Origin: Atkinsonella hypoxylon
Taxonomy: Eukaryota; Ascomycota; Sordariomycetes; Hypocreales; Clavicipitaceae
Assembly (NCBI GenBank): GCA_000729835.1
Contig: JFHB01000091.1
Coordinates: forward strand, 1 to 64,000
DNA: 64,000 nucleotides
Direction of reading: 5' to 3'
Made by a program: the position numbers and the translations under genes. This document shows positions 1 to 13,686 of this stretch, piece after piece. A model generated the notes under the pieces. It searched no databases. It had not been told where the DNA came from and was given only the letters and a program-made list of their open reading frames with translations. Positions within the stretch are counted from its first letter, which is position 1. Each line of letters starts with the position of its first letter.

Positions 1-270
1 CAGAGAGTCCATGGCGCCATCATGGCCCTCGCGGCGGATGACCCGCTGCTTCGGGCGCAGCACACGACGCTGGAGAGGGAGCACGCGGCGTTTGTGCTCT
101 CTCTCGCGCACGAGGCGCGCCTTGTTATGGCGCTGAGGCTGTTGGATACGGGGGTCGCGAGGGATGTCAGCGGGGTGGTGAGGATCACGGGCGCGGGCGG
201 GCGGGAGGGCGGCGAGTATCTGTATCATGTTGGGGATGGGGGCGTGAGGGTGTTTGCGAGGGGGGCTTGA
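1..270 (+). CDS. ELP6: Elongator complex protein 6-like, 3' end only
   Basis: The frame is open from base 1 and ends at a TGA at 268-270, so this is the C-terminal ~89 residues of a gene that starts upstream of the window. The segment has a leucine/alanine-rich helix, then LLDTGVARDVSGVVRIT, then EYLYHVGDGGVRVF near the end. The DTG-x3-DVSGV(V/L)RIT block followed by a short EYLY...GGVRVF strand is how I remember fungal Elp6 proteins ending; Elp6 is a RecA-fold ATPase-like subunit of the Elp456 ring, which acts in wobble-uridine tRNA modification. The catalytic core is outside the window, so the name rests on this tail alone. Its 3' end faces RPL37 (convergent). Confidence 0.5.
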   Translation, partial: QRVHGAIMALAADDPLLRAQHTTLEREHAAFVLSLAHEARLVMALRLLDTGVARDVSGVVRITGAGGREGGEYLYHVGDGGVRVFARGA

Positions 271-904
271 ATGGGCTTGCTTGCGGCGAGAAGCTGGGTG
301 ACCAACGTGATGAACAGCACGTTCGCGGTGGTCTATCTTGGAGGGAACGGCGACATTTTGACCACGACAAGCACATTAGGGTCGTGGGTAAACGTCTTTT
401 TTTTTTTTTTTTTTCCCGCCTGACCGCTCTGAATAGCTACGAAACGAACAGGGCCATTCCTTGTTCCGTTTCAATAGATGCCGTGTCCTATGCTCCTTTT
501 TTGAAAGACGTGCAGTGCATTATGCTCACCTTCAACCTAAGCACGGCAACAGCAGGTACAAAGCACCGAACCGTTGCCGTCTTCTAAAACAAGCACGACC
601 ATCCCCTGCTCAAAAAATGCTGTTTCCCAGTGTCCCGCACGCCATTGTCTTTCGCCTAGCCCCCCGGTCCATTCACATTTTGCCCCGTTGTCGAGAGAAA
701 AAAAAGAAGAAGTTCCAAGCTCTCTTATCCCCATGTCACAGTTGGCGTTCGACATCGTGACATTCACAAGAGACTAAATTCATTGTCAAGTCCCAAGTTC
801 TTCAATTTTTTTTAATTTTTTTGGTATTCGACGTAATTGGCGAACTTTAGTTCGTAACAACTATCAGATTGCTTTCTTCCTTCTACGGAAAAAAACATTT
901 CTCT
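271..904. other. Convergent intergenic region
   Basis: This region lies between the ELP6-like stop and the RPL37 stop. It holds an 18-T run at 397-414 and T-rich stretches near 805-825, which fit 3'-UTR and polyadenylation sequence. Short open frames here overlap each other in different frames and show no recognisable motif. I see no gene. Confidence 0.6.
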
Positions 905-1601
905 TTACTCTGACTTTGAAGACGGTCCGCGGGCACCCTTGGGAGCGCCGGTCTGGAATCCGTTCTTGAATCGGCGAGATACATCCTTAAGGTAGCGGCA
1001 GCGGCCGGTGCCGACGGTCTTTCTTCGCTTGGCCTTCTCGCCCCAGTTGTCTATTATTTAATTGTTAGCTTTAGTTGCGAAAGGCTGGTTGTAGGATGCG
1101 CTTGGTTCGATCGTCGGAGGTTGTATGGGAGTGGAAAAGGAAACGTTAACGTACACTTGCGGGTCTTGGCCGCAGGGTAGCCGCAAGAAGCGCACTCGTG
1201 CTTCTGGATGTGCAGAGAGCGACGGCCTAAATTGAAGGTCATTAGTATCCAGGTCGTAGGCGGGATTTGGCCAAAAGATTAAAATCGTAATGCTGCCATG
1301 ATGACCGGATATCTGCTTCCTCGACAACTCCTGCGGCAGAGTCCCTCTCTTCCTCAGCACATTCAATTCCTCTTCCACCTCTTCCTCGGTCTCCCGCATT
1401 TGAGAAGGTGAGAGGTATGACTAACCGCATCGTCGGCACAAGGTGTGCGTCTTGTTGTGACGTTTACCGAAACTGGAGGTACCCTTCGCTACACGACCAG
1501 ACACGTTAGCGAAATCCCCATTGCGAGAAGATGCAGCCTGCGCCTCTCTCGCACACTCCGTGGGACGGTTGAGATTCTCATGGGAGTCATCACGTACTCA
1601 T
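905..1601 (-). CDS. RPL37: 60S ribosomal protein L37 (eL37)
   Basis: Four exons on the minus strand: 1598-1601 (ATGA only), 1426-1488, 1155-1226 and 905-1050, joining to 285 nt (94 residues plus stop). The product begins MTKGTSSFGKRHNKTHTLC and carries the eL37 zinc ribbon C-x2-C-x14-C-x2-C (LCRRCG ... CASCG). The next part is TRKYNWGEKAKRRK, and the protein ends NGFQTGAPKGARGP plus a short tail. It is a structural protein of the large ribosomal subunit that binds rRNA and zinc. The donors are GTACGT, GTTAGT and GTACGT. Splitting the gene directly after ATGA, so that the first exon is four bases, is common in fungal ribosomal protein genes. Introns are 109, 199 and 104 nt. Identity is very secure; the tiny first exon is inferred from donor and frame. 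Confidence 0.93.
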
Positions 1602-2423
1602 TTTGGCTATGGTGGTTTGGCCTGGCCTGTAGTAGAATGACGATCGAGGAAATTGTCGAATTGGGGGGAAGGCTTTTTCCGGTGGAGTGTTCGACTGGGC
1701 GGTTGCGGTGCGAAGCCCTAATTCGTCTTTGTGGTGCGCACAACCGCTTGGTTTGGAGCAAGAGCGAGGTCATGTGATCTTACCCTTAGCAAGACAAAAA
1801 AGTACATGACTGTCCTCCCAGGTGCAGAACGAGAAATGTGGGGCTCAACCACATATCAGGTAGGTTTCAACGGATAGTTACTTCGCAGTTATTCGCAGTA
1901 CAAAGTACAAAGAGCAACGTCAAAAGTCATTTTAGCTCAGTACGTAGTGTCGTCTCTATTACTATTCAGAACAGATGCGCAGCGACGTCCAGTCAGCTGC
2001 CAAGCAGTGCACGGCGGCCTTCTCATGTACATATGATATTGACGGCACCTCTTGGTGTGAGAATTCAAGTTATACGTCAAAGCCTGACTTTCATGGAAAA
2101 CGAGAGGGTATTGTTTTCATGAGCATCTCACAAATTAGGTATTCACACTATCCTTGTTCAAACATGCATAAATGACAGGTATGGCCAAAATCATCTCATC
2201 CAATAGTCCCGAACTCCTTCCATTCGCATCAAATCCATCCCGAGTCATGCACAGAAATATCTGCAAGAATATTCAAAAGGAAAATAAGAATCCCAAAGTA
2301 AACAAAAACAAATAGTCATGCTCGTGTGATTTGCGATGTCCACATTCATGTGACCCAAAAAAAAATACCCCATCGCTAAAAACTTGAATAAATGCACCTT
2401 TCTTTGGACGATCGCCTTGTTGG
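1602..2423. other. Intergenic region: RPL37 promoter and OPT 3' flank
   Basis: The side next to 1602 should hold the RPL37 promoter, and the side next to 2423 the OPT transporter 3' UTR. A partly repeated ACAAAGT element occurs near 1900-1915 and A-rich runs at 2280-2370. I see no coding signal and no RNA gene. Confidence 0.5.
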
Positions 2424-5225
2424 TTATGGGAAAACAGAGGGTCCAAACGTTTCGCTCGGGGCGAGATGCTTAGAGACCGCATCAGCATTCCAATCGAGCG
2501 TATTCGTCATCTCGTCGTTCCCCCACCATGAGGGGGCAGAAGCGTTTGTCAGGTACAGAGTGAAGAAAATGACAAGCGTACTAATAATTAAACCACAGTC
2601 CATGGCTGCGGAAACAACATAATTGTACTGAAGCCACCATCCAGTGTAGCGACGCTTAATAAAGTAGTTGAACATGATACCAACAACGCCCCAGCAGAGG
2701 AAAATGTGGACGGTAGCCGGTGGGAGCAGACCAGTACCACCATAAACAACGGGGGTGCACACATATCGCCAGAACGACTTGGGCCATCGTCTAGCAAGCA
2801 GCCATGTCATGATAGGAGTGGCAGCACCGACGAGCCAGAACCACTGGAGGTTGGCGTAGGTAGCACCGTGGCTGAAAATGCGACCAGGTCCAATGGCTCC
2901 CCAAATGACTGATGCAGTGTAGTAAACATGTCCGCTCGGGCAGCTGTAGCTATCCTTCTGTTGCTCGCTGCAAATGTCTGGAATCTTGGCGAGCGCCCAG
3001 TTCATCACTCCAATCTGAACAATGGCCGACCAGAGGGAGGCAATGAGTTGCGACGAAAACATGACGCGAGGGGGCACCTTCATGTAATGGCCGAGTTTGA
3101 GATCCTGAGCGAAGTATAATGCTTGCGACATGGAGATGTAACCGTAGTTCTTGAACATCATCATGGTCATGGGCTTGCCAGGAACCATGTAGCCGATTAT
3201 GAACTCGGTCAACACGTTGAGACCAAGTTGAATATTGGAGATACCCTGGATAAGGCCGATGGGGATGAGCCAGATGATTGGAAGCAGCAGGCAAACGACA
3301 AAAGCCCACGCGGGAAAGCCGGTTGGCCAGCCGATGACTACTCCAAAGGATATGCCAACCATGCCGATGAATAAGGCTAATGCGCGGGTTAGTTGAAATG
3401 TTCATACTCCAAGTAGACCACCAGAGACACAGAAAACTTACCAGCATACCACCAATCCTCAGCATCGCGATATTTCTTCATCAGCCGCATGTGGACATCA
3501 TCTTCCTGGTGACGAGCCATCTTGAATTGTCTCCAAATTTCCTTGCCGTGATACAAGACAACGTGAACGAGAACAGCCGACATGGCTGCAAAGGACAATC
3601 CATACGCTAGGGCGAATTGGGTAGACAAGTAGAGGGGGGAGTACTCCTTGTATGCAGTTTCGTTGAATTTGTATTTACTGTCCAGGATACGAGAAACGTT
3701 GTAAGTCTTGCCCATATTGTCGTAAGCCTCAGATGATTGCACAGGCATATAATCAGCGTACCAGGTGCCGCTAAAGTGTACACACATTGAGACAATGACG
3801 AAGAAGAATATGATACCGCCAAGAACGTTCACAATAGCATAAAATGGGGGAATAAGGGGAGAGCCAATGAAGCCTGTGGCCACTGTCCAGTCTAAAGTAA
3901 TGGGAATCAAGCCGTATCCGTGGTTATTGCCGAAGATTTTGTTGACGACGACGTTGTTGGGGGCGATCCAGCAGGCAATGGCAAAGTAGGACAAGCCCTT
4001 GAAGATCCAACCAGGAAACCAGTACCATATGAACGCAGCGCATCCAACAATTAAAAAAAGTTTATAGCGACCAATAGTCCAGCCGTTTGTCTTGGACGGA
4101 TCTGATCGGGAATGATCATGCAAAGTGTAAAACAGCGCGCAGTTGACTAAATCGGCAGGCCAGATCATGGCGGCAGGCCAAACGAGAAAGCGACGAGCCA
4201 GACCGGCCAGACCATATCCAGTGCAAAGTGTGGAGATACCAAAGAGAAGCTGGAATGCAACGCCGAATTCTTGCTTATAGAAAACTTTCTGCGTCAATAA
4301 AACATCGGTTGCGTAGAGCGCACCACCACCGTAGGCAGCCTGATGGCACACTCGTCAGTCCACAAGTCCTTGGAACAGGAATACAAAGCCATTGTGAGAC
4401 AACGTACATTTGACATGGCAACAATAATGACGTGCTCCTTGAAATTGAATTTGCCGGGTCGCAAGTTGAACTTGAGGCCGAAAACGTTCCAAACCCTGTC
4501 TGGCATAATCATATCCCATCCGCGACCAATGGGATAGGCGACAAGCTGAACCACGTAAGTTGTGATTGCGACGGTAGGGTTTCGTAGAGAAAAAAGCATG
4601 TTTACACCAGAACCAACTGTACACAGTAAAAGGCCAATCACCCAGGCTCTGATGGTATTTGTGGGCACATCAACATCATAGTTTCGCACAACAGCTCGAA
4701 CCTAGTCATGCATTGTTAGAGATGATTCGCCTCAGTTATATGCTCCTGGCTAGGCTACTTAATTACACGGGAAGTTGTTTCATTTAAGAATACATAAACT
4801 GAAACCTTTCGCACTCGCGATCAACTCGTATTATTCGAGGTTGATATGTTTCCAGAGTGCAGCTTACAGGACTGACGGAAAAGAAGAACACAACCTACCT
4901 CTGGATAGGGACTGTTATCCTCCATGAGGGCGTGCTCAATCCCAAGGCCCTTCTCAGTGTTGCCAGTGGCGAGCGCGGCGTCGACATCGTTCAGTTCATC
5001 TATGGGCAAGTTGGGGTCCAGCTTGTGCGCTTTCTCAAAAGCGGCAAGATGTTTAAGGTGATCGACGCCGGATGAATTTCCCTCGAGTGGCTCGGGGATG
5101 GGCATGATCGCCTCCACTTCATGGCGCTTACGGAAAATTGAGGGAAGCATCGTGGGCAATTCTGAAGAGACAGCTACCAAATGTTCTGTCGTCGATTGTG
5201 GTTGCGTGTCTTGGCAGCTGTTCAT
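2424..5225 (-). CDS. Oligopeptide transporter, OPT family
   Basis: Four exons (4899-5225, 4408-4701, 3442-4339, 2424-3376) join without frame loss to 823 residues, normal for fungal OPT proteins. The N-terminal ~100 residues are soluble and acidic. The family block SPYPEVRAVVRNYDVDVP spans the first intron and is followed by about 12-16 hydrophobic segments. Diagnostic motifs are VPGKPMTMMMFKNYGYIS, QALYFAQDLKLGHYMKVPPR and GPGRIFS. OPT proteins are plasma-membrane proton-coupled importers of small peptides (and sometimes glutathione or metal chelates); the substrate here cannot be read from sequence. The ATG at 5225 has an in-frame stop 30 bases upstream. A different frame stays open further upstream (about 5160-5340) with acidic composition, so an additional 5' exon is possible. 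Introns are 197, 68 and 65 nt. Confidence 0.93.
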
Positions 5226-5949
5226 GAAGTTCGGCGTCGATGACTTCTTCGCCTAAGTCGTCGCCGCCGGCAGTCACCTCTTGACCGTCGTTCGGCGGCG
5301 TCGGTTCGTCACCTCGAGACGCTGTCCAGAGAAGGGCGACAGTCTGTTTCTGGTGGCAGAGATTCTAGGAGAATCCCAGGAACCAGACATTCACACTCAT
5401 CTGCGGGGAGGGACGGGCAAGATGGAGGCGGAGCAGTGGGTGGCGTGGTAAGCAGAGACAGTTATGAGTGATAGTGGCACTGGGACTTGTGCGCCGAGCA
5501 GGAAGGCGAGGGGCATTAGGGGCATCGGCGCTTCCAACACATAATATTAATACTCTCCCTCGATACTCTTCTTCCCTTACGCCTAAGAGCCAACTCCTCC
5601 AGGCGCTATCAGCTATCATACACTGTGTGTATCCGCACGGTCCGCCGTCCTCTGCCCCACGCCATGCGATAATACCGCAGCTCCAGGTTTCTCAACGCTG
5701 GCAACAACAGTACGCTTACGCTTAATTAAGTGGAGGAGGTATCGGCTCTCCCGCCCATGAAGGCGTCCGTCTCCCGTTTTGCGTCGTTTCTAGCGCGAAC
5801 TATTCTCCCCACGGACCGAGTTTGCATATTATTGGCATTGACCACTTCTCATTACTCCACCCAACCCCAAACTGAACTGGGCAGGCACTGCGAAGATTCC
5901 CTCCTTTCTACGTACATTCAGGTGACCTGCGAAAACAGACAATACCTCT

Positions 5950-6280
5950 CCGGATTGGCCGCTGAATACCGATCACGAAAAGAAGTGGGCTTCCCTAGAG
6001 CAAGCCGCGATCCTGCGTCCGAGTTATCCTCAACCTGGGCAACGGCCAGTCCGAGAAGTCCTATCCCAAGCTAGCACTTCAGCAGGACAACAGACCAGAC
6101 CCAAGACACCTTCACACCTTCCTGAAGAGGGTAGGCATGGCTCCCCCCCCCCCCACCTTGACGGATCCCTGCTCCAATACAGTGTGAATTAATATCAGCC
6201 TATTCGACTCGCTTGTCGACGCCAACATCAACGCCATCCATGCTTCTTGTCAAACGACGTGGGCTGCGCAGCACCGATAA
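5950..6280 (+). pseudogene. Possible decayed coding remnant
   Basis: Two adjacent stretches look coding but sit in different frames. About 5953-6013 reads DWPLNTDHEKKWASLEQAA, and about 6014-6130 reads VRVILNLGNGQSEKSYPK and continues to TFLKR. The second ends at a plausible donor (GTAGGC at 6131). After a CAG at 6196-6198 a third stretch reads LFDSLVDANINAIHASC before a stop, but its frame does not join cleanly across the putative 68-nt intron. This pattern would fit a gene broken by indels. I do not recognise the family, and the open stretches are short enough to arise by chance. Low confidence. Confidence 0.2.
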
Positions 6281-9200
6281 TGCCCGAGTGGCCCGCCCAA
6301 CTTTGGCAGCACACACATTTGCTGGGATTCCTGTCTCCCTGTAGCCATTGCAGCTGTGTGAAGCCTGCAATGCATAATCCATTACTTCGTACTGTAGGAG
6401 TAATTGGAAGCGCCTTCAGGTGCGACTCTGGCGACGCCATCGGGAGCGAAAACTCAGATACATTAATCAGATACGCCATGTCGACACAGAAGAAGAAGCA
6501 TTGCGTTGAGCACATATTTTAGAAGTACATGGCTCTAGTTGCTCTTCATCAATCCCGGGCACGCGTTTCTCAGCCGAGCTTCTCGTCGACATATAAATGC
6601 AATCAGCCTTCGACAAGACTTTCGATAAGCACGAATCTTGAGCACTTTAATTGATTCAAAAGGGCGAAAGATCGCAGTCAGGAGTCACCGAATGTGTATA
6701 ACTAACTACCCAGACCTACCTAATGTACGCGCTGTATCCGCACCTGACTGACGTTGACCTCTTCATTGGTTCTCCATCCCAAAAGGCTCAACCACAACTA
6801 GACTGCCGCGGATATAATCGCCATGCATACGAGACGAGAACCTGCCGTGGAGTTTCAAGATATCTTGGCCTCGTGGAAAAATTGCTCAAAGTAGACATCT
6901 TGTAGGGTCAGTTCACATATTGTCCCCCATCTTCTGGTCATTCACGCAAACGCATGCAGAATACGGAACTGATTCTTCAACATTGTTAGTCTTCTTTCGC
7001 CCCTTCTCAATGCCATGTGATGGGGTTATGCTAATTCGAGAAATGACCTTTTGCTTCACACTGTGCTTCTATGCTTGACTGCCCCTGCACCGCCTGGCCT
7101 GGGAAGGCCTTGGAACTTTTGTCGCTGCAACTCCGGCTCACCACAACAAGTAACACAAAAGGCTCCTACAAATCCCAATTCGGTGTCACATTGCTGTGGC
7201 CGAGGGTACTTTCGTAGTTTCATGGTTACGTCTCCCTTTTATTACCACAACCCAGGTCGAGAAGCTCAGACTTACCCACAGAAGTCTTCTAAAGACAAAC
7301 TTCTGACCAAGAGAGCGCCATACGCCAAACACACGAGATGGTATGCCCCGATTAAACCCTATGTGGCATTGTTTTAATCGCCGCGTAAGGCGAATTAACG
7401 TTACTAGCAACAGCTTCTAATGGATTGGCTCCACCTCTTATGCGCAGGTCGCTTCCACAGCCATGGAGCTGGGGACCTAACGACAGGCCCTTCAACCATA
7501 ATACGCTCCCGTCTCTCATACATTGGGCATTGTGTCCCACAAGTCCTACACTACGTATCAGATGGTGATGGAACCACGTCATGCACCAGAACCCGTTGGT
7601 TTCCCTTGGAGCGCCATTTCCCATTCTGGCTCAAAGTTACGGCTGTATTATGAATATTGACTACAAAACGACTGTCAGTATGTTATTCAAGTATTGATAC
7701 AACAGGCAAGCCCAGGATTCGGTGAAATACGCTCAAGATACACTATCACTTTCTAGTGCCCGTTGGTGACCCTCAGACTTACCTCACATTTCTGACTTGT
7801 CTCTGTAAGATAGGTTCATGACAGGTTCTGCGCCGTCTGGAAGTTTACGAAATGACACGTGGTTGTATATGCTGTTTTGGTACCAAGAGATTCGCCGAGA
7901 ACAAAGATGAGCGAGTACAGAAAATTTGCGAAAACTTGCACTGTATACCCTGAAAGCTTGTCAATACCTATCATGGCTTGTTCGGAAAATAAGCCAAGAA
8001 CACGGATTCTCACCCAGCAGCTGATCCTATGTTCGCCGATTCACAACACAGCACTCTCTTTAATCTTGGATAGACGGAGGCACTCCAGGATAATATTGTC
8101 GTAACAGCTCGGCAGGAACCAAGTCAGGAACCAAGTCTCGCGAGCATGGAGTTGTGTCCATGTCCACGGCCAATCTAGAACAGCCCGTCAACCGCAGCGG
8201 TGTCGCCGGGGCAACATCGAAGTTCTCCGTGAGTGCACAAGGGCTATATTGGGCTCACTTTATTTGGGGCATGGTTTAGCAGTCGAATATTATCGGCTAG
8301 AGCTAATTCCTGCTTTTTAAACGGACAAGTGCATTCTTTCTTAGATGTGTCTCGTTGTACGACCGGTGGACTGCAATGCGATCAGTGATGCGAAGCTAGA
8401 TGAGAGCTTATCCGCTCGGCCTGGGCCGATGGAAGACAGGGATTCGTCCCGACAACATTTGTCTGAAAGCTTGGATCCTTTGCTGTGTGTAACAGCGATG
8501 GCCTAGAGACACTGTTGTATGGACGATGACTGTGATGCATCTTTGAATACAATGGTATGTGTAACCGTTCTCGACTAGCGGCCTACCAACAGCTGAGCCT
8601 CCGTTACCCTATAAGACCCTGATGGAATGAACCGCTTCCCTCAAAAACTACGTCCTCTGTCGACCACTTGTCCGGACTCTCAGAAATCTCAGGGCTAATG
8701 TCGAGCCTGAGGAAGAATGAATAACTTGCACTCGTTCAGGGTTGCGGGTTGCGGAAAAGCTTGCTTTTCCCACCAGTCCTTGCTTGGTGTCTAGCACGAG
8801 CAAAATTGCAATACACACGATGGTATAGCTAAAGCGGGAAGTCGGAATGATGCCTCAGCCTCCTGGATTTTTTAGTTGGATAGTCTGTCATCGAACATAC
8901 TGACACTTATTGTCGATAGTGTTCAATGCTGTTACTGCATGTGTTGAAGCGCCAGGGCCTTTTCAGTGGCATTGTTGGTCCGCGATGTACTATAACAATG
9001 TGTATTTGGCAAACCCTTTCTTGGCTTCGTCGGCGCATCTTTCATAGTTTCATCAAAATATAGCGCGACTAGCTCTATACATTGTTTGGCACAAATCAGC
9101 CCCTTTGGTTCAACTCGAAGAACTGCAGTCATGAAACCGTCACCGTTGCTCAAATACACAGCATCGCCACAGGAACACTTCACTGTCGATGGTGACAGAC

Positions 9201-11959
9201 ATGGTAGTACCTTCACTTATATTGTTCTTTGACTGGCTGATTTCCTTCTGCAATTAACCCGCTAAGTCAGAAACTTACCTGACTATGATGCTGCACGAGA
9301 ATCGACCAGTCTACAGAGTGCAAAAAGTCGGACTACCCTGCGGTATCGAAGGACTAGTTTGGCACCCCTGCTTGACAGACAATACACGTGTTTCTTACGA
9401 CATTCACAGAATGATAAATGCTGATTCCGCGGGCTTCAGGGTTAGGTGTACAACGGCAGCTTGAACTGCACCTTACATCCAGAAACAGCTTCTGCAAACC
9501 ACTTGGTATTGGTTATCAGCGCTCCTCTGACGCGGGTCATCGGGAAGCAAACCAGATGTTGAAGACAAAGAAGACGCAGGTTTCAGACAGACAAAGTCTT
9601 GGACGGTGGGACGACAGATGCAGCAGATAAGCCATGCTTGGTCTTGATATCGAAACATGTCTGTAGATACCTACATGTTCCGCCTAAAAACAATCTCATA
9701 TCGATGCTTTCTTCATGGTTCTCCAGAATCCAAGCCAAGGATGAGCAAAAAAAAAAGCTATTTTAAGATGAGACGTCTTCAGCGTTACACCACATGGGAT
9801 CTACCGCTCACGTCGGACATGCATCACCCGCCGTTATTCTCGTAATGGTCAAGCATAATCTCCTGTCTGCGCAACACACCCGGCCGATAAACGAGAACCT
9901 CCTCTTCCCTCGTGCCGATAGAGGAGAGCTAATCACCCGATCACGGAGGTGGCCGACACGGAAAGAACAAGAGGAGGCCATCGCATATGTAAAAAGCACG
10001 CCGTGATATCTCCAATCAGGTGGAGCCAAAAAAATCTACACCAGTGATGCCATCCCGTTGCAAAGACCAGGGGCAATCTTCGACCACAGACAGCCGTCGC
10101 ACGAAGCGCATAACCCTTACTCGCGTCGATTTCTTTCGCACATTCCCTGGGCGGATTCCCATATTGGACAGAAGCCAAACCCGAATGTATCACAAACACG
10201 CATCTCAATCCGTAATATGCGTGCCACGAAGAAAAAAAACCAAGTCCCTCGTGAAGACTGTTCTACGTGCCGTGCCGTTGTGCAGACCTTGGGCCGGTAA
10301 CCTCCACCGGTCCCGGCAGTAACGTGCTTCCAGCTCTGCTGACATTCTGTATTTCTACAATTGTGGTTGAGTCTTTCAAGGAGGGGGGTGTCCCGGAAAG
10401 GAATTTAGGGTATGTCTCTTGATTTTTTTTAATTTTTTTTAAATTTTTTTTTTCCCGCTTCGGACATCTTAATTGTAGATGGCAATGTCCGATACCAGAA
10501 CATTTTGTGCGGAAGAATCTCCGTACGTTGAGTGTGATGGAATGATCATGCTACAGTCAGGATAACTGTGTAATTATGGCTTTGTTCCGGCACCCCGCGG
10601 GAATTGGTGCCCTGCTGTATCACCCTGTTGCTGATAGGAAAACGAGGGGCGGAAGGGGAGAGGAAGGGAGGAGGTTGCAGAAGCATGGAGTTGAACGGTC
10701 ATGGAGTGCTTGATTCGAGCACGGCTTGGGCTGGTTTGGTGAGCCACCGATCTACACGACGAGATGCTGCGATATACTAGTTTATTTCTCGGCGTTCAGA
10801 TTCACGATAAGTGTCTTGCGTGGGATGCCAGGCGCATGGGTTTTGAAAACGAGACAAACAGGGCTTGCGACCCCCCCTATTGCATGGTATCCCCGTGGAT
10901 GTTTGCCTTGGTCATGAGATAGTTAGTCTACTAAGAGAAAGTAGCCATAGTTGCTTCGAGTCATTATACATTCATGATAGTAGAAACATGACACAAAAAA
11001 AAAAGAAAAAATATTATTTGGTATTTGCTAGAAAAGTCGACATGTTTCAATTTTTCACAAAGGCAGGCGGCTGAGCGTGCAACAAGTCTGATCATGTAAA
11101 AGACCGCGCCTCGCGCAGCGAACAAAACAAAGACCAGGCTTGGTAAAGCATCTCCGTGTCTCGCTGCCGCGGTGGAATCAACGGTCTTCCTCGTAGATTT
11201 TCAAGTTCTTCAAGTGGCTGAGACGCCTCAGCAGCAGCGACGCATCCAACCCAGGCAGGGCAAGGGGCAAAAAAAAATAAATAATAAAGCCACAAGGGAG
11301 CCAATAACAAACCATCCATACAAGCCATCAAACAAATAAGTACATCGTCTACGGAGTAGGTAGTCTGCATCTTGGCGCGCAGGCGGGCGGACCAATGGTG
11401 CTGACTAATTGCGCCCACGCCCCCTGGGCCCGATCGTCCCTGCCGTTCCGGAAACTTTGTGGCCCTTCTGATCTTGCCGATGCCCATGCTAAGCTTTGTC
11501 CCTCGCGGTCTCGTGCTCCACCCTTGGAGGGAGGCGTCCCGGAGTGCTGTTATCTACCCTAGTTTTTTTTTTTTTAAAGAATTCATTCATTTGGTGCTCC
11601 AGTACTTCATCGGGGCTACAGCAAGCCGTGCTCGGAGACGACATGCATCGGACATTGGACATCTCATTACGGAGTACTGTACTGTCGGCTAGCTTTTCCT
11701 TTCCACAGTCCGAGACATTGTCTCATCCCAAACTGCCGCGCCGGCTCGCGACATTTTGGCATTGCTGCTCGTCATGATGGCTGCGAAAGGGAAAGCGGAG
11801 ACGAGGGCATCGATGCGACGACGGCGAGGCAAGAGACGGGCGAGACGAACCGTCGTTTTATGGCTTGGCCTGCCGACGTTGTGACTTGACTGTCCATATA
11901 GGCGCTGTACATGTATGCGAACGACCTGTTTCCAGATTCAGGGTTTTCATCTGGCAGTG

Positions 11960-11992
<33 letters not shown>
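11960..11992. repeat. (ATT)n microsatellite
   Basis: About eleven uninterrupted ATT units lie in the gene-poor region. Confidence 0.95.
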
Positions 11993-12214
11993 TATTGGGT
12001 GTGCAGACGTGTTTGAGAATGTGGCATTGGGGTGTCTTTAGCAATCGGTGCTCCTGCAAGCGATAGGAACACGCCTGGTTGGAACTGAAAGATTCGTCTG
12101 GCGACAGTCGAAGAGGCGTGCAGCAGTTTGTCATGAACGATGTACAGTTTATAGGCATATACGGATGACATTTGCACACAAAAACCAGCACTGGGAACAA
12201 ACTGGGTATCATGT

Positions 12215-12231
12215 CCCCCCCCCCCCCCCCC
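12215..12231. repeat. 17-bp poly-C tract
   Basis: A run of 17 C residues. Runs of this length are prone to sequencing length error. Confidence 0.95.
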
Positions 12232-13650
12232 TCCTCTTAGAACCAGCCTGTTGGAGACGTGGGATGAAGAAGGCAATGGCTGCCCACCAACGCCGGCAGA
12301 TCCGTTCACGATGATCTTGACCCAATTTGTATGGAAGAGGAGGTGCGGATAATAGATCGGACGACGCCAGCCAGGCCTTGTGGTTGATGGGGTTATACAT
12401 GTCGTGTCGTTCGTTGGCTTCAGGCATGCTGTGACTATTTCCCGTTTGGCATTTCCTATACCTGGGAGCTTTGAAAACCCTAGCCTTTCTGAAGCTATAT
12501 CGTTGTTTATCCAAGACTTGCTATTCCTGCGTAAAAGTCAGATTGTCGTCATGTTTCTCACGGAGCGTGATTTTTTTTTTTGTTTTCTTTCAACCTGGAG
12601 TAAAGTGGGATCTCGCGCTTCGTCAGCGCCGTAAACCGAGCTTGATTGTTGCCGGCAACGGTTCCCGCAGGTGTAAATGAATTCATAGAATTAAGGTTGC
12701 AGGATTATCTCGAGTTTCTCTCTGCGCCTAAGCGCGAAGGCCCCCGTGTGTCACCCCCACTTGTTCTTGTGACGCCCGTAAGCGTGCTCCGTACGTTGGC
12801 ACAAAGCGGTAGTTGGGCCCTAAGAGGGATTCGTCCTAAGCTAACTAATGAAACGTCCAAGGGAGAATTTAGGGCCTTGCAAAGACTGTCATTGGAGCTC
12901 GCAGACGTTGGTGCACTACATTGATTGCATCAGAGCAAGTGGATGGCAGACCCCTGGACTTTCCGGTTCATCGTCAATTCTGTAGTCCAGAATCAGTCCA
13001 GCATTGTCATCAAAGCTTTGTGTCGATTTGGAACGTTGTCCCATTACAAGACGACTTTTTATAAGGAACCAGCTCGGCCGCGTGATGAGCTGGGTGCTTA
13101 GGGCAAGGTACCTATGTATGTATGTACTTGGTACATGCACGATCACGAGAATATCGGGTATGAGTACCTCCCGGGCTTGGGCAATCGTGTTGACTTGCAG
13201 TACATACGCATCGTCTGCCCGAGCGCAGACATGCTGGGTGTCATGTTCAGGATTCAGTTCTAACAAACAAAATATCTTCATTGCTGGGTGCCTAGTAAAA
13301 TACCACTACCACTAACTACGCCTTAAACTGGAATAATCCTGCCGTGCCGCAGTAGCCGTGAGGTTCAATGGAAATGGACCCTCCATGACAGCGAGTTGAA
13401 TTGAATACAAACAGATGTACACGTAAAGGGACAAAGCACAAGGATAGTTAAATTGTGAAACCAGGATGTGGACAGGGGGGGTGCGACGCCAAACCCATCC
13501 ATGATCGAGCAATGAAAGGCACAAGGGGTCAGTCGCGTCATCGACTCTGCCACTGTCCCGCTGCGTCTCATTTGACCTTGAACCCGCATCCGAAGTTGAA
13601 GTGAATGTGACAGAGCAACAGAAACGGATCTTGAACTGACAGATGGATGA

Positions 13651-13686
13651 ATGTATGTATATGTATGTATGTATGTATGTGTGTGT
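13651..13686. repeat. (ATGT)n microsatellite
   Basis: Imperfect tetranucleotide repeat of ATGT passing into GTGT. It creates the YIHTYIHTYIH-like segments in the overlapping minus-strand open frames, which are therefore artefacts. Confidence 0.9.
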
